Shown: piece by piece, positions 1 through 12,672 of the stretch
Numbering within the stretch: the first letter of the stretch is position 1
Layout: the number at the start of each line of letters is the position of its first letter
Program-made: the position numbers and the translations under genes
NCBI GenBank assembly: GCA_034670405.1
Contig: JAXDDX010000010.1
Location: 2,318,001-2,382,000 of the forward strand
Direction of reading: 5' to 3'
DNA from: Hoplostethus atlanticus
Taxonomy: Eukaryota > Chordata > Actinopteri > Trachichthyiformes > Trachichthyidae
DNA length: 64,000 bases
The notes under the pieces: generated by a model
The model's database searches: none
What the model was told of the DNA's origin: nothing
The model's input: the letters and a program-made list of their open reading frames with translations, nothing else

Positions 1-3000
1 CATCACAAATGGCATAGTTTGGCCAGATGTCAGTGGAGTGCTCTTGTAGGCTGGTTAATGGTAATGAGTCAGTAATCTTCACACTGTTATACTTGGCCAT
101 AGATTAAAAAAAAAACATGAGCTCTGTGGGCAAGAAATATAATTTCTTTCTTATGTTATTTAAAGTACTGGGCATCCTATTTGCAGTATGACAAATGATG
201 AAAAACTTATGTAATGTCCTTTAGTGGATGCACTACTGGACACGTCAAATCTAATATTGAAGATATGCATGTCAATCAGGAATGAATAGGATGCTTTCTC
301 TGACCAGAGGACAAACAACAAATGGCATTACCACAGCTCTGCTGAATGCAGGATAACTTTCTACAACTTCAACACAAGGATGATTGTCGATGATAAGACC
401 TGTTACATGAAATGTTCAAAACACTTCACCTTACTGTAGGCATAATCAAAGTAAAAAGTGCTGGGTATTGAGAGTACTGGTGGCTCAGTGGACTAAGACA
501 GCCTCATTCGCCACTGTATACTGTCTAAAAAGCTGATATGTCATAGAAATGTAAGTGCTGGATATTACATGAGAGCAAGATAAATTATGGAAGCACAACT
601 AATTCACATGAGTGAGATTTCCTGTCTCACAGTTACACAATATGAAAAGCCCTCGAGGTAATTTTACCCTGTTACTGTTGTTGTTCTGCTAAACCAGAGC
701 TCCTAATGTTGTCTTGTCATCCATCACGCTTATCTGGAGAGACATGAGCATCAGCCTCCCATTTCCTATACCACAATGATACTCATTTATCTGCACATCA
801 CAATAAAAAGGTAATCATTTTTCTGATTTGATGTTTTAATCTGCCCGTACTGAAGAAAAATAAATAGGCCCATCCTCTACATTTAGCCTCTGTCATTAGC
901 GTAAGAGCCTGGAAGCTGGACAATAGACGATTGATTGCAGGAGAATTAATCGAAAATCCAGAGGGAGAGAAAAATTGATTGCGAAATATACAATTTAGTT
1001 CATCATACTAACTGGCATGAAAGGAACAAAGGACGTGCTGCATGCATCAAAGATTGTGACAGCAACACAAGTTGCATTTTAAAGAGGGCTTTGCTTTTTG
1101 TTTTTCAAGACTTGGTTAGCTTTAGAACAGAATAGCCATTGTATAGTTTCTTCTACAGGGATACAGAGGTGATGTAACAAGTTCCCCGCAACAGCCATTG
1201 GGGTGCATCTGTCAGTTACAGAGGATCCCTGGAGAACTGCAGGCATGTTGAGAGATCACGAATTGAGAACTACTCGCTGAATTTAAGCGAACTCCCAAAA
1301 TCCCAACAGATTGTCTCAGGACTTGGAGTGGCCGCGCTGTCCTGCATCTAGAAGTGTTTAGTATCCTGGAAGGTGAACTGTGGTACATACTGTTTCAAAT
1401 GGTCTGAACATGTTTTTTTGCCAACCTTCTGAGCACAACCCGACTTCTCTAACCTTTAGGCTACTGCCTAAATGAAAGCATTGACTATGACACCTGTATG
1501 TTGTGTGGCGTTGGCTCATGTGGCTCAACCTGTTACCTGTCAGCATTCATTTGTCAAGTGTAAAAAAAATCTGCTGGTCCCTATTTTACACCAAACACAC
1601 CATGACAGACTTCATAATAGTTGCAGTAGCTTGTTTCTTTTGGGTGCAGCTTTATTGCAATTTGCAGTAATATTTGAGGACATGCAAATGGGGGTCAGGA
1701 GGAGTTTTGCCGGTTCCCCCCGAAGGAAGACTGGACTAATTCTATCTCCAAGCACAGCTGTCAACATCCAAGAAAAAGTGGGAAAAAGAGATAGGGCCCC
1801 AGATATAAAACTTAAATGACCTCTCTTTTATTTTTCTCCAGCTATTCACAGAGGAGGGGGTCATGGAGATGAATACTAATGGACAGCTGTGTGTATTCAT
1901 TATTCCTATCCAATGTGATAATCTAATGTTTATCTGATATGGAAAGGCATGAGCATAGGTACACCACAGGGAAGCCTCCATATTTTCGCCCCAACACCCC
2001 CACCCTCAACCCCACCCTGCCTAAAAGTTTTTCCTCTCCTTAGCCTCCTTAGTGCCTAATCTTTTATTGAACAACCTAAGTATCACAAACAACTTTGTGC
2101 ATCTTTATTTGTAACACTCAAAGGGACCAATCATTATCTTTTAATTACCACTACCCAATATCGGGCCCCATTATAGCATGGTAATTAATCTTACACCTTG
2201 GCAAGGGAGGAGATCTGCTGTACAAACAGCAGGTTCATTGAAGCTCCTTTTGAGTTACAATATTTACACATGAAGACACACTGAATGATGAATTAATGGT
2301 GCAAGCAACAGCATTCTCTCTCAAGAGAGCGAGGATGATTTCAGACAAAGTTCTCATGACCACACACTAGTTTATCTGACACAATTTATGCATGCAGGCT
2401 TATTTTTCACTTAAGCAACACACCTTTAGCACCACAGCCAGAGGTGAAGAGCAAAGTGCAATACTATTATGACCATACACACTTCCTCCTGCACTGCATC
2501 TTTGTCTGCATACAAATGCTATTTATTCCCCTTGTTAACACAGTCTGTGCTCTAGCTATGTTGATGATTGATTAACAAGTCAAATTAAATCACTGTCAAT
2601 GTAACTATGCTGATATTTCAAACAATCCAATTAGAGCCATCAACTGAATGAACACACCCAACTCTCAAGGGCGACAGCAGACTCTTGATGGCCAAGATTT
2701 AATTTCACTGCACTGCCTGTAGCTAATGCCATCTTTGGTCTGGTTTACTGATCATCACCTATGTGCAGGGCTGAATATAATATGACATCACTCATCATAA
2801 TAATTTATAAATCTGAAATCAGTTTGCAGTACTTATGAAGGCGACAGAAAGACAATATTGAGAGGAGAAATCAAAGGTGGGCGCACAATGAAAATGTTAT
2901 TGTGGAGAGATGCAGACAAATTGGCAAGTCTCAGAGAATATAGTGATATGAAACACTGGGTAGGCAGTTTGATATTGTTATTTTCCGCATGCAACTGATT

Positions 3001-3873
3001 TCATCATTGCATAATGCCTTTTGGGTAAGTGTTGACTCAGGAACAACCTTTCAGAAAGTGTAGAGTGAAGACTTGTTAGGCAGTAATGCAGTAAAATATG
3101 TGTTTCACTGCAATGGTCCAATGGTTGTAAGCTCAGTCAAACTCTACTCACTGATTGATATGTTTTTTCTGATAATGTTAATTATTGGGTTAGGGTTATT
3201 TATTTATTTATCTATTTATTTATTATTTATTTGCTGCACATTGCTTACCATCCTGTAGCAAACAGTGGTTACCCTCAAAAAATAATCATCCAGAGAATTT
3301 CGACAAGTGTAACTTGAACTCAGAGACCTGGCTTTTTCACTAGCATTAAATCCATTGTCCTTATCTTTGCCTTGTGTCACTCTTTCCAAACAGCTCACTT
3401 AGACTAATGAGTAAAGCGCTATTTAACATCATTAGCTTTTATTCTACCTAATACTTGTTAGTCAGCTTCTTTGTCTACTCTAGTTAGGCCCTTTGTTGAA
3501 TCTTAACATTGATAAAGTGCCCGTGTATTGCCAAAGATTGTGCTAAGCAAACCACTGATACTGACTCTCAATCATCTCAAGCTGCTGCTAGATCCAGGAC
3601 TGCAGAAGAAGCCACTGAGCAAAAGAGCTTACTATATCAGTTTGTTTTTTTTCATGACATCCTGCATGACCCACTTTTACCCGGGTAAATTTTGCTAAGA
3701 TGGTGGAGATGCAATCAAGTCCTGAAAACCTTCCCAGGTGTAAATTTCTCTGACAAAGCCCTATTAGACCAAAAGCTGACTGATAAAATGAGAACTGCAT
3801 CGATCTAAGTGTTCCCTTCGTTCTGTGTTGACCTGACCATGACCTCCTTTAAGGTATTTAAATACCTTGAAGG
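1..3873. other. Intergenic DNA 3' of CD276, no gene seen
   Basis: No ORF here has recognisable domains, and no splice-linked exon series could be built. Local features are an AT-rich TTTA-type simple repeat around 3200-3232 and a perfect 18-bp palindrome at 3851-3868. I see no RNA gene. Confidence 0.6.
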
Positions 3874-4810
3874 TATTTCCCTGCCAAAATGATTGATGAT
3901 GATGTGAGCAAGAAAAATTAATTAATTTGTATTTGCAAACAACTATTTTCAAAAGTCGGGTTGGAGCTGGTATGTGTCCGGGAGACTGGCAGCTTTGGTG
4001 GCCGCGGTTGACCTGGTGGGACGGAAGGAAGGTGCACCGGCTGAGGCAGACGACGCTGGGAAGCAGTGGTCGAGACCAGCAAATTTGATATGCTGTGATG
4101 TAAATAAAGTGGCGTGCGGGCCCCGTGAACTCTTTACTCCTGCCTGTGTCTCTGTCTGTCGCGGCCCCGGGGGTAGCGAGTCTGCTACACTGATATTATT
4201 TGAAGCTCTGTTAATGTTCATAGTCTGAGTAATACAAACCTACCAATCGGGTATAGTTTATCCTAACTAGCAAATTAGCTAGTTCTACTCAAGGCTATTT
4301 ACATTTAGTGAAAAAATCCACTATAGCTAAATTGAAAATAACACAATGGAGCATATATACCATGCTGGGCGTCCGTTACCGTGCCAGCCAAAGTGGCACA
4401 TTCTCTATAAAATCAGTGCAGAGCATGGTGATCAATCTCCATGCACCAATCAGGTAGCTCCCGCATGTAGCCCCCGCCTCCCCTTTGCTTGCAAATCACA
4501 GATCTCACTTGCAAATGCTTGCCCACACGCTTGCAAATCTTTTTGGCAGGGTCTGAGTGCTAAACACTGCCGAAAGTTGGTGAGCGCAAAATTGATGTTT
4601 GCAAGTGTAAAAGTGTAACTGAAAAGAGTTTTTTGTAAATACAAATCAGATTTTCTTGCTCAGATTCTTTCACACTTTTACAAATCAGTCTTTTCACTTT
4701 TGAAAAAAATTCTTTGCAAATACAATTCATTCATTCATTCATTTATTCATTTTTCTTGCTCACATCAATAGTTTTCCGTACTCAATCATTTTGGCAGGGA
4801 AATACCATAA
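3874..4810. mobile_element. DNA transposon-like element with long terminal inverted repeats
   Basis: The left arm (about 3874-3957) and the right arm (about 4686-4810) are reverse complements. Shared blocks in order are GGTATTTCCCTGCCAAAATG, a GATGTGAGCAAGAAAAAT block, TTGTATTTGCAAA and TTTTCAAAAGT. The right arm is longer because of an (ATTC)n insertion at 4726-4750. The interior is about 0.73 kb and unusually G+C rich between 3960 and 4190, with a polyadenylation-like AATAAA near 4103. No transposase is recognisable, so this is probably non-autonomous. Family unknown. Confidence 0.7.
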
Positions 4811-7587
4811 TACAAAAAGTCCAAAATGTGGACTAATGTGGAAATATCTATTTTCCATATTTTCAATTTCAATGGCAATATCCATTTTCATATTGCTATT
4901 GCAGTATCCTTTTTCCACATTGGTAATCAATATTGAAATATACAATTTTCTATATCAATAACTAACATCTCAATAAGTATTTTTGTATGAATGTATGTTT
5001 TCATGAAAATAATCCTATGATATAATATGGTAATGGTATCATAGAGCACTGGGTAAAACTGCAAAGGTGTGTCCTGGTTGGTCTTCAGTTTACTAATGTG
5101 CATACGACACTGTGGCTTGTTAATTTATTGATCTTGTCTTGTATCACTATATCTATCTTACAAAATCATAAAATACTTGAGGACTTAGGACTGCCATTCA
5201 AAAAAAAAAATAATACCAATAAAAATGATTCCTGCACATCATGAAAAAAATGATTGAACAACAAGCCCACGTAATTACTCTCTTTTGCAAACTTTTTATT
5301 TCTGCCTCAGGAAAAGAGAAACCATCATCACTGTAGGAAAAGAACAACAATGTACAGCTCTAGAGGCAAATGGTTTGGAGGTTTGACAGCCCTGTGGTAA
5401 TTTGTCAGTGTCGTTCTCCATGAGCGTCTCTGCATTGTCCACACACTTCATACAGGAAATGATTCATCTGCATCCAGGAGAGAAGCTGAGCGCCATTTCT
5501 GAATTACCTATGAGTTATCTCCTCAATAACTTCTAATCAGACAGCTGCCGTTTCCTCCACTGTAAACAAAAGTAATTACAGTAGATGTGATGGATGGAAA
5601 GAATAAGAGAGCTTCTGCATGCTCAGGACCAGTCTGGGACTCTGTAGAGCAGAACACTTTAATTAGGGATGGACTAGCCCAGCACAACTGAATGATCCTG
5701 ACAAAGCACACGTTTCAGTTGCTAAAATAAGCCCCTGCCTATGCAGTGTCTGTTGTTCTCCCAAGTTTGGTCCAGTGATTCACTTCAAGGCCTCTGAAAA
5801 AGTTGTTTTGGAAAGGGAATAGAATCTTCCATGATATCACTTCATCATGTTTAAATGTAATGAGATTCTAAATTGAATTTAGGGGGAAAAAATTAAATCT
5901 GTAGCCTAAATTCAATAAGTACAGAGTCAAATAAAAGCAGCAGTTTTCAATGGCCAACAAGGAGTATCATCACTTACTGACTCACAATTGGTGATCATTA
6001 TTTATTTATTTTTATACTTAGATAAGATTTGTATTTGATGTATCTCCCAACTGTTTCTGCTCTATCTCCCAATTGTGCAGAAATGCAGGGGGAAAATGTA
6101 GTATTCTAAGTGTATATAGTCTATTACACAAAATGCATCAAGGGTAAAGCAACTGACGTGGCACTACAAATACCATGCTTGGACTAAGACAGGATCACCT
6201 TAAATTCATGAGATGCGGCATGTCTCAACATCAGGCATTCACTTGTTTCACAAAGTGTTCTTGTGATACAACATTCATCTTTAAATCAATACCAAACTAG
6301 GGATGGACTAGCACAGCTGTGTGCCCTATTTTTCGTTATCTATGGAGTACTCTCACGTAGCTACACGCCTGGCTCATATGAGATCATTGGTGGAGTATAG
6401 TTAGAAGGATGGAATGTATCACATAAGAGAAAATGGGCAAGGAAAGGTCGATTCCCACATTGCTACATGCTAATAGTTAGAATCACCACTGCAGCGAACA
6501 CCAATAATTACAGTACATGGTTGAGTCATGTACCTGGCATGTCTAATCCGAGAATCAAAATGTTTATCTACCAAAATCAATTCAACAGAACTAAAAAAAT
6601 GGACATGGCTTGGGTTTGCATTGATTGATTATAGCTTCAGAAAGACATGGTCATACGTCAGAGTCAAGTTTTGATGGAGATTCAACAGAATTCAGATTCA
6701 GAACAGAATGGTATCTTATGAGCATGAATTGAAGAACAAACCTCTGACACTGAACTTGCACACCCAATATCTGGATTACAAAACCCATATAGAGCAGCAT
6801 CATTCTTCAGATTAGATGAAATTTGAATGATCCCTGTGGGGAAATTAGGTAATTGCAAGCAGCAAAAGTAAGAGGATTCAGCAGGGGAAAAAACAATAGA
6901 ATATAAGCACACAAAGAGAATATAAAATAAGCAATAAAAGAAAGAGATGTATTGAAGCACAGTTTGGTGCCAAGAAAATTAGAAAAATAGAAAAAATAGT
7001 GGAAAAGAGTGACTTTGCCACTAGACGAGAGTCTTGCCTGTTTTGCTGTGCTGGGGGTGATGTTGTGTTGCGGGCCCCCGGGATTACCACGGTCCCCCTG
7101 CAAAACATTTTATCATCCAGATGACTGACAGGAATTACCAATGTGCTTGGGCAAAATACAATTTCCTACCTCCCCTGGTAATGCTAATGCTGTCCGGAGA
7201 GGGTTTTCGACTTGTGTCTGTGATATACATAGGCAATGTTAACAATGAACCAAAGATGGAGGATATCAACCTGGATTAATACGATCCTCCACCCCTGCAT
7301 GATTCTGATGTGACACAGATACAAGATCCTGTGATCAAATTTTTATGATGATACAAGAAAATGCTCTTATTTCATTAGAAGCCAAACAAGCAGAAAGGAA
7401 TAAATGCTATCATATGAATTGGAATGTAATTGCATCAATCTTAAATATAAATGTGCGGTTTTAAATGCTAGAAGTGAGTTAGACATTTAATATTGATGGT
7501 TATATGGTGGTAGTGTGTTTTGGGTATTCATTTTTGAACATAAAGCTTTGGGATTGGATTCTACCCAACCTGAGCCTGATGCAAGTC
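4811..7587. other. Intergenic DNA, nothing assignable
   Basis: This is AT-rich sequence with short chance ORFs only. I could not recognise a gene, RNA or repeat family in this stretch. Confidence 0.5.
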
Positions 7588-7690
7588 ATCAGGGGGCTGG
7601 AGCCTATCCCAGCATGCATTGGGCAGAAGGCAGGGGAACACACTAGACAGGTCGCCAGTTCATCACAGGGCTAGACATAGAGGAGAAGAT
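7588..7690 (+). repeat. Teleost interspersed repeat (GGCTGGAGCCTATCCCAGCATGC type), partial
   Basis: The core GGGGGCTGGAGCCTATCCCA followed by GCATGCATTGGGCAGAAGGCAGGG and ACAGGTCGCCAGTTCATCACAGGG is a motif series found very widely in fish genomes. The same series occurs at 48178-48280, in the same orientation. Family name not assigned. Confidence 0.75.
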
Positions 7691-9544
7691 TACAAATTAT
7701 TCAACAGCATAGGTGCAGAAAAATACCACAGCAGACTTACACGAGTCTTAGCAGCAGACAGGCTTTAGAGTTAAATGTACATATAGTAGCTCATTTGTAT
7801 ATAGACTGCTTTGGACCATAGTTTTGCACATTGCCATGATTGACAGACCTCTTCCCCTTCCCCTTCCCACCTTGGAAATTGGGTGAGCAAACCTTAAGTA
7901 TTTGAGTATTACTGCCGTAATGGCTATTTAGCCTGTAGATGGTTGTGCCTAGTCAATGGATGTTTACCACTGGTGCAGCAAGGCTATGATGGGCATAGGA
8001 AGTTCAATGGATCACCTGCTAACTGTTGATATACTATATATCACTATTCTCTTAGGGGGGACCCTCTGTGGTCCCTAGGTGCATTTGCACTGCCTGCACC
8101 TGTTGCCTGCCCCTGTTGATATGGATTTTAACCAACAAACCAAACCAGTTGACCCTTTCTTCCTCGCACTTACTTTCTTATTTCTATCATCTATTGTTGG
8201 AGCTGTGGCATAGGATCACTTAGCAGTGCTCACAGAGCATTATGGAGCAAACATAACATAACTGCTTGTCAAAACTACAATGTGATGACAAAATGCTTTA
8301 TTGATGGCTTTGACCCGACCAAGTTCAGATGGTACAGAGGACATGTTATTGTCACTCATGTTCATTTGGCAAAGACTGGAGTTTTGATGAACTGCCTTGC
8401 CAAGTTCAGTTAGCGAGGGGGATTTAGCTATTTTACTTCATTTTGCAAAAGCCAACGGTTGGATTTTTGATGTGTTCCTGCCAATTTCAGTGGGCAAAGT
8501 TTCAGCTGAATAAGTACCCTACTTGAAAAAAAGATGATGCAAAGATGCAAATTGCACCTGTTAAATCTGTGACTAGTGTGTTATGTGTGCATATACATGA
8601 ACTGGAGTTTGTGATTGGTGGTGACATTTACAGTGAGTTTGAAATGTGTTCTGAAGCTTTAATGTTATTTTTGTTTTTTACAATGGTTACACATTTGTCA
8701 ACAGTAGAGTTATAGCGATTGGACTTGTATTGTTTTGATTTACAGTGGAAACTGAAAGCTACACAGAGATTATTGCCATTCAGCAAGTCTTGCCCTTCAA
8801 GAAACTGTGTATATATTCACAGCTGGTGTTCTTGAAAAATTTGGATTGAGGCTTTCCTTCTTAGTAGTTCAGTTCCCTTTATTCTTCAGCGATACTCTGC
8901 CACAGTGTAATGTCTGCCATCCAAAAAGAAACATCCATTTTCTGACGCTCTTAAATCCTTATGCCAACATCTCAAGCCCAGAGAGACTGTTTGCCATTCA
9001 GGGAGGAGGATGGGTGTGTTATAAATTCAGGTGCTTTCAAGTTTTTTTTTCTCATGATTTACTTGAGGAATTTTGATCTAACCTCTAAACCAACTAGTTT
9101 GTCCTTGAAGATATCCTAGTAGAGGTACAGCTTTGAAACAGACACGTGGAATACAAATAAGGGCCTAGCAAGGTTTTAAGATGTAAAATGCCATCTTTAT
9201 CTCTGAATTCTAGTAAATGATCAACAACTATGGCACATCTATGGAAGCTTGTTTTAAACGTGTCATATTTTATATTTAATCAGTGCTGACTTCTTAGTTA
9301 TCATGTCTGTGATTTCTGTAGTCATGTTAAGGAAAATAGACATTCTTACTTAATACTGATTTAAAACGTAATACTGAATGCTGATTTTAACTGCTGATCC
9401 TTTTCTGCATTGTGTGCAGAGTCAAATTATTCATCATTCGTGGTTGCCAATGTACTAATAATGTTCATGCATATTGCTCTTCCTAAAACATTAAGATTTG
9501 ACGTTTTTAAATTTATTCCTCAGTACTTGATGAAATAATGATCA
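7691..9544. other. Intergenic DNA, nothing assignable
   Basis: There are no recognisable exons. The 89-codon ORF at 8807-9076 has no domain signature and is probably chance. Confidence 0.5.
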
Positions 9545-10332
9545 CCCCTATGGATCACCCATCACCGAAGATCTCACATGGTCCACACACACTGACACTC
9601 TGGTGAGAAAGGCGAGGCAGCGCCTTTACCACCTCAGGCAACTGAGGAAATTTAAAGTCTCCCGGAGGATCCTTCAGTCCTTCTACTCTGGAGCTGTGGA
9701 GAGCATCCTGACAGGAAGCATCACTGCCTGGTTTGGCAGCAGCTCCGCTCAGGACAGGAAGGCTCTGCAGAGAGTAGTGCGTTCGGCTGAGCGCACTATT
9801 GGAACTACACTCCCCACCCTGCAGGACTTGTACACCAGGAGGTGCAGAACCAGAGCCTGCAGGATCATGAAGGATCCTCACCACCCCAACAACGGACTGT
9901 TTCAGCTGCTGCGGTCAGGCAAGCGCCTTCGTAGTCACGCTGCCAAAACAGAGAGACTGAGACGGAGTTTCTTTCCTCAGGCCATCAGGACTGTGAACTC
10001 TGACCTCACCAGGGCCCCACCAAGACACACACACTGCCCCTCTTATGCACACACACACACTTAGGTAAAGACTACACATATATTATATTATACATACAAT
10101 TTTCCCTTTTTTTACTATATTTTTTTATAAAGTGCTCTTATTGTAAATATTGTGTTGTTTTTTATATAGAGCTCTTAAAAACTGTGACATTGTAAATATT
10201 GTGTGGTTATTGTAAATAGTGTGAACCTGTTATTTTGCACATTTCTGCTAAGCATTGCCACTTTGCATTTCACTACACACCTCGTGTGTGTATGTGACAA
10301 TTAAACTTCTTGAATCTTGAATCTTGGAGGAC
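9545..10332 (+). mobile_element. 5'-truncated L2/CR1-type LINE, 3' end
   Basis: The element keeps only the C-terminal part of the reverse transcriptase ORF and the 3'UTR. Translation from 9561 gives the typical post-RT region of fish L2-like LINEs: a WSTHTDTLVRKARQRLYHLR-type block, a FYSGAVESIL block, WFGSSSAQDRKALQRVVRSA, then a DPHHPNN-LFQLLRSGKR block and SFFPQAIR. The 3'UTR ends in ACTTCTTGAATCTTGAATCTT, the short tandem tail characteristic of L2 insertions. The strong 5' truncation is the usual result of incomplete target-primed reverse transcription. Confidence 0.9.
9561..10064 (+). pseudogene. LINE reverse transcriptase C-terminal fragment
   Basis: About 168 codons are open with no internal stop, ending at TAG (10062-10064) after a degenerate histidine/threonine-rich (CA)n-like end. 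The endonuclease and the catalytic RT palm are absent, so no activity is possible. The intact frame suggests a relatively young copy. The tail of the ORF (H-T-H-C-P-S-Y-A-H-T-H-T) is coded by CA-repeat-like sequence typical of this LINE family's ORF end. Confidence 0.85.
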
Positions 10333-10337
10333 AGAAT

Positions 10338-11205
10338 CGGCTTTAATAAAAATAAAATAAAATAACACGGAGGGAAATCAATAAATGAAAAAATAAAAGT
10401 GAACATAAATCAATAAATAAATTAGTAAAGCAATGCATAATCAAGAACAATGCTAATAAGATGTTTCTGTGGGTGTTTTGTCCGCCAATCCGGCATAGCA
10501 ATCAAACTACGAGTTCACTGACTCCAAATAACTGTGCAATGTTTGGTCTCTTTTGCAAGCTAATAACTAAGGTTCAATTGTTCTTATGGGAATTGGATGG
10601 CATCGGCATCCAACCACACCTTCTTGTCTAAAATTAGGCACACTTGTGTTGAAACCTCTGCCCAATCCCCAAGAACTAAGGGGTCAACCTCTGTGTCAGC
10701 AGCACAATTTGGTTATTGATTATCGTGTCTACATGGAAAAGCAGGTAATCAGGGGAAGCGTTGTTCTCTGCAGTGGCAGCCAAATCTGGATATCGGTTCT
10801 CTGGATATCGTAATGTTAATCATCACAACACTTGGCCGGGCCAGTCTTCTTGGCAGTGGCTAACTAACAGCCTAATTATGAAGTTATGTCGACGATGTGG
10901 TGGGACTTGAAGTTTATTGCAGCCAAAAAAAAACAATTGAGCAATGCACCACGACAGTGACCAACCAACAGTGTGTTAAACCCACCCACGTGTTTGATTG
11001 ACATAGGCTCATTATCATAGTAGGGAGGTAAATAAATAAATGGGGAAATAAATAGATGATCTTTCTTTTTAATGCATTGTCTTACTCACTTCTTCATTCA
11101 TCCATTTATATATTTATTCCCATATTTCTATGTGTTTTATTTATTTTACATTTATTTATTTTGTATTTATCAATAGATTTATCTATGTATTCATTAATTT
11201 CTAAT
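10338..11205. mobile_element. AT-rich inverted-repeat element, possible non-autonomous DNA transposon
   Basis: The left arm, about 10338-10447, is rich in AAATAAAATAAA-like runs and ends AGTAAAGCAATGCATAATCAAG. It matches the reverse complement of 11065-11205, which carries the same kind of runs and GAGTAAGACAATGCATTAAAAAG. The arms enclose about 620 bp of non-repetitive sequence with no transposase. The unique GCAATGCAT-type anchor makes the similarity more than shared AT bias. It abuts the L2 3' end. Family unknown. Confidence 0.5.
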
Positions 11206-12634
11206 AAGTCCTCCATAGACCCCCTATAAGGTTCACAAACTTTCAACCATGACAATGTATATATGTCTCGCTCTACAATTTGTTTTTTTTTTTCCATAAG
11301 CTTTTTTTAAAGTTTTCGATCTATCACCAAAAGATTTGATAGACATCCAAATATTGATACACCCATGTTGCATAAATGGACTCAATTGGATAAACAATAT
11401 GTCCGCCATCTGTCTGTGATTTTTCTTAGATACCTGCAAAGATAGAGCTACAGATGTTTAGTTGCAACTGTCAAGCTAGCATGATTTGACATTTGCTGAG
11501 ATTGGCTAAGCTACTAGCCATGTTGCATTATCAACATAAAATAATGGTGAAAACGAAAAGTGAAAGATGCTTACATGCCACAATAGCCCATTTAATATCA
11601 GAGTAAGCAAGGCATCTTAACCAGGTTTCTCATAAGTGTATGGGTTTCACCAGCTTATTTGAACCAAGTTATGATACTTACTCGCATTGACCCAGATTAA
11701 TTGAGTAACTGGGTAAAGAACCGAATTCTACATGCATGTAAACATAGCCAGTGTCCCTAGCTACTCTCTTGTCACATCATACACATCATATTTTCTAAAA
11801 AACAAAACAACAAAGCACAATCTGAAATAATAAGGTATACACTTGAAAACAAGCTGTGGATCTGCATTTGTGTGGATGAAACGTGGGTCTTTTGTAGAAC
11901 TACAAGGCTTTCTGATTGCAATAAATCATCAAATCTACAGAGAGGAAGTGAAAGTGATTTCGAATTAGGGAATTGTGCACGGCTTGACAGATTTCCAAAT
12001 TAATGAGGGCTCGGCATTTGCTCCTCTTGTCTCACTAGATTGATTTTTCAATTTCCAAGGTGCACATGCAGCAGTGACTAAAGAAACAGTGAGAGACAGG
12101 GCCAGGCATGGAGTATGCTGCAGAATTGGTGCTCCATTAAAGCTCCTTGTCATTCATGGGATAGATCTGTTTAAACAAATTTACAGAGAAACAGTAGTTT
12201 GTACCAAATGTGATTTTAGTTCCAAGTGCCCATTACTCATAACTCACAAACTAAGCTCCACCTGCCCTCTGCCCCTTATTCCTAGGCTGTTAAGATTTAG
12301 AAGTCTTTGCAGACATCTCAATTTTAGGGGGCCATTGGCTTCAGCACTCTTCTAAGTCAGAAGAAAGAAATGCCTTCAAGAGTGGCATTTTCTTCCTTAA
12401 ATCCCATGACATTCCTTCCCAGCCCCTGAATGAGAGAATGAGAGCGACACAGAGGGGCCAACCAAATAAACCCCTCCTTGGGCCTGAAGCCACTAATCTG
12501 TAATTTAATTTCAAGCGGGTGTCTGGGCCATGAGGACACCCAGCAAGGTCAAGGGCTACTGTACAGAGAGATCCGTGCATTTGGGCACAGCCTGGGATTT
12601 GATCAACACTCTCATCCAGTTTAGGGAAATGACA

Positions 12635-12672
<38 letters not shown>

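Noticed and set aside
3974..4228. 84-codon plus-strand ORF in the G+C-rich core of the long-TIR element
   Set aside because: It has no domain or homology signal by eye. The ORF length is explained by the G+C-rich composition.
9555..9884. 109-codon minus-strand ORF
   Set aside because: It is antisense to the LINE ORF, whose plus-strand translation has clear family motifs.
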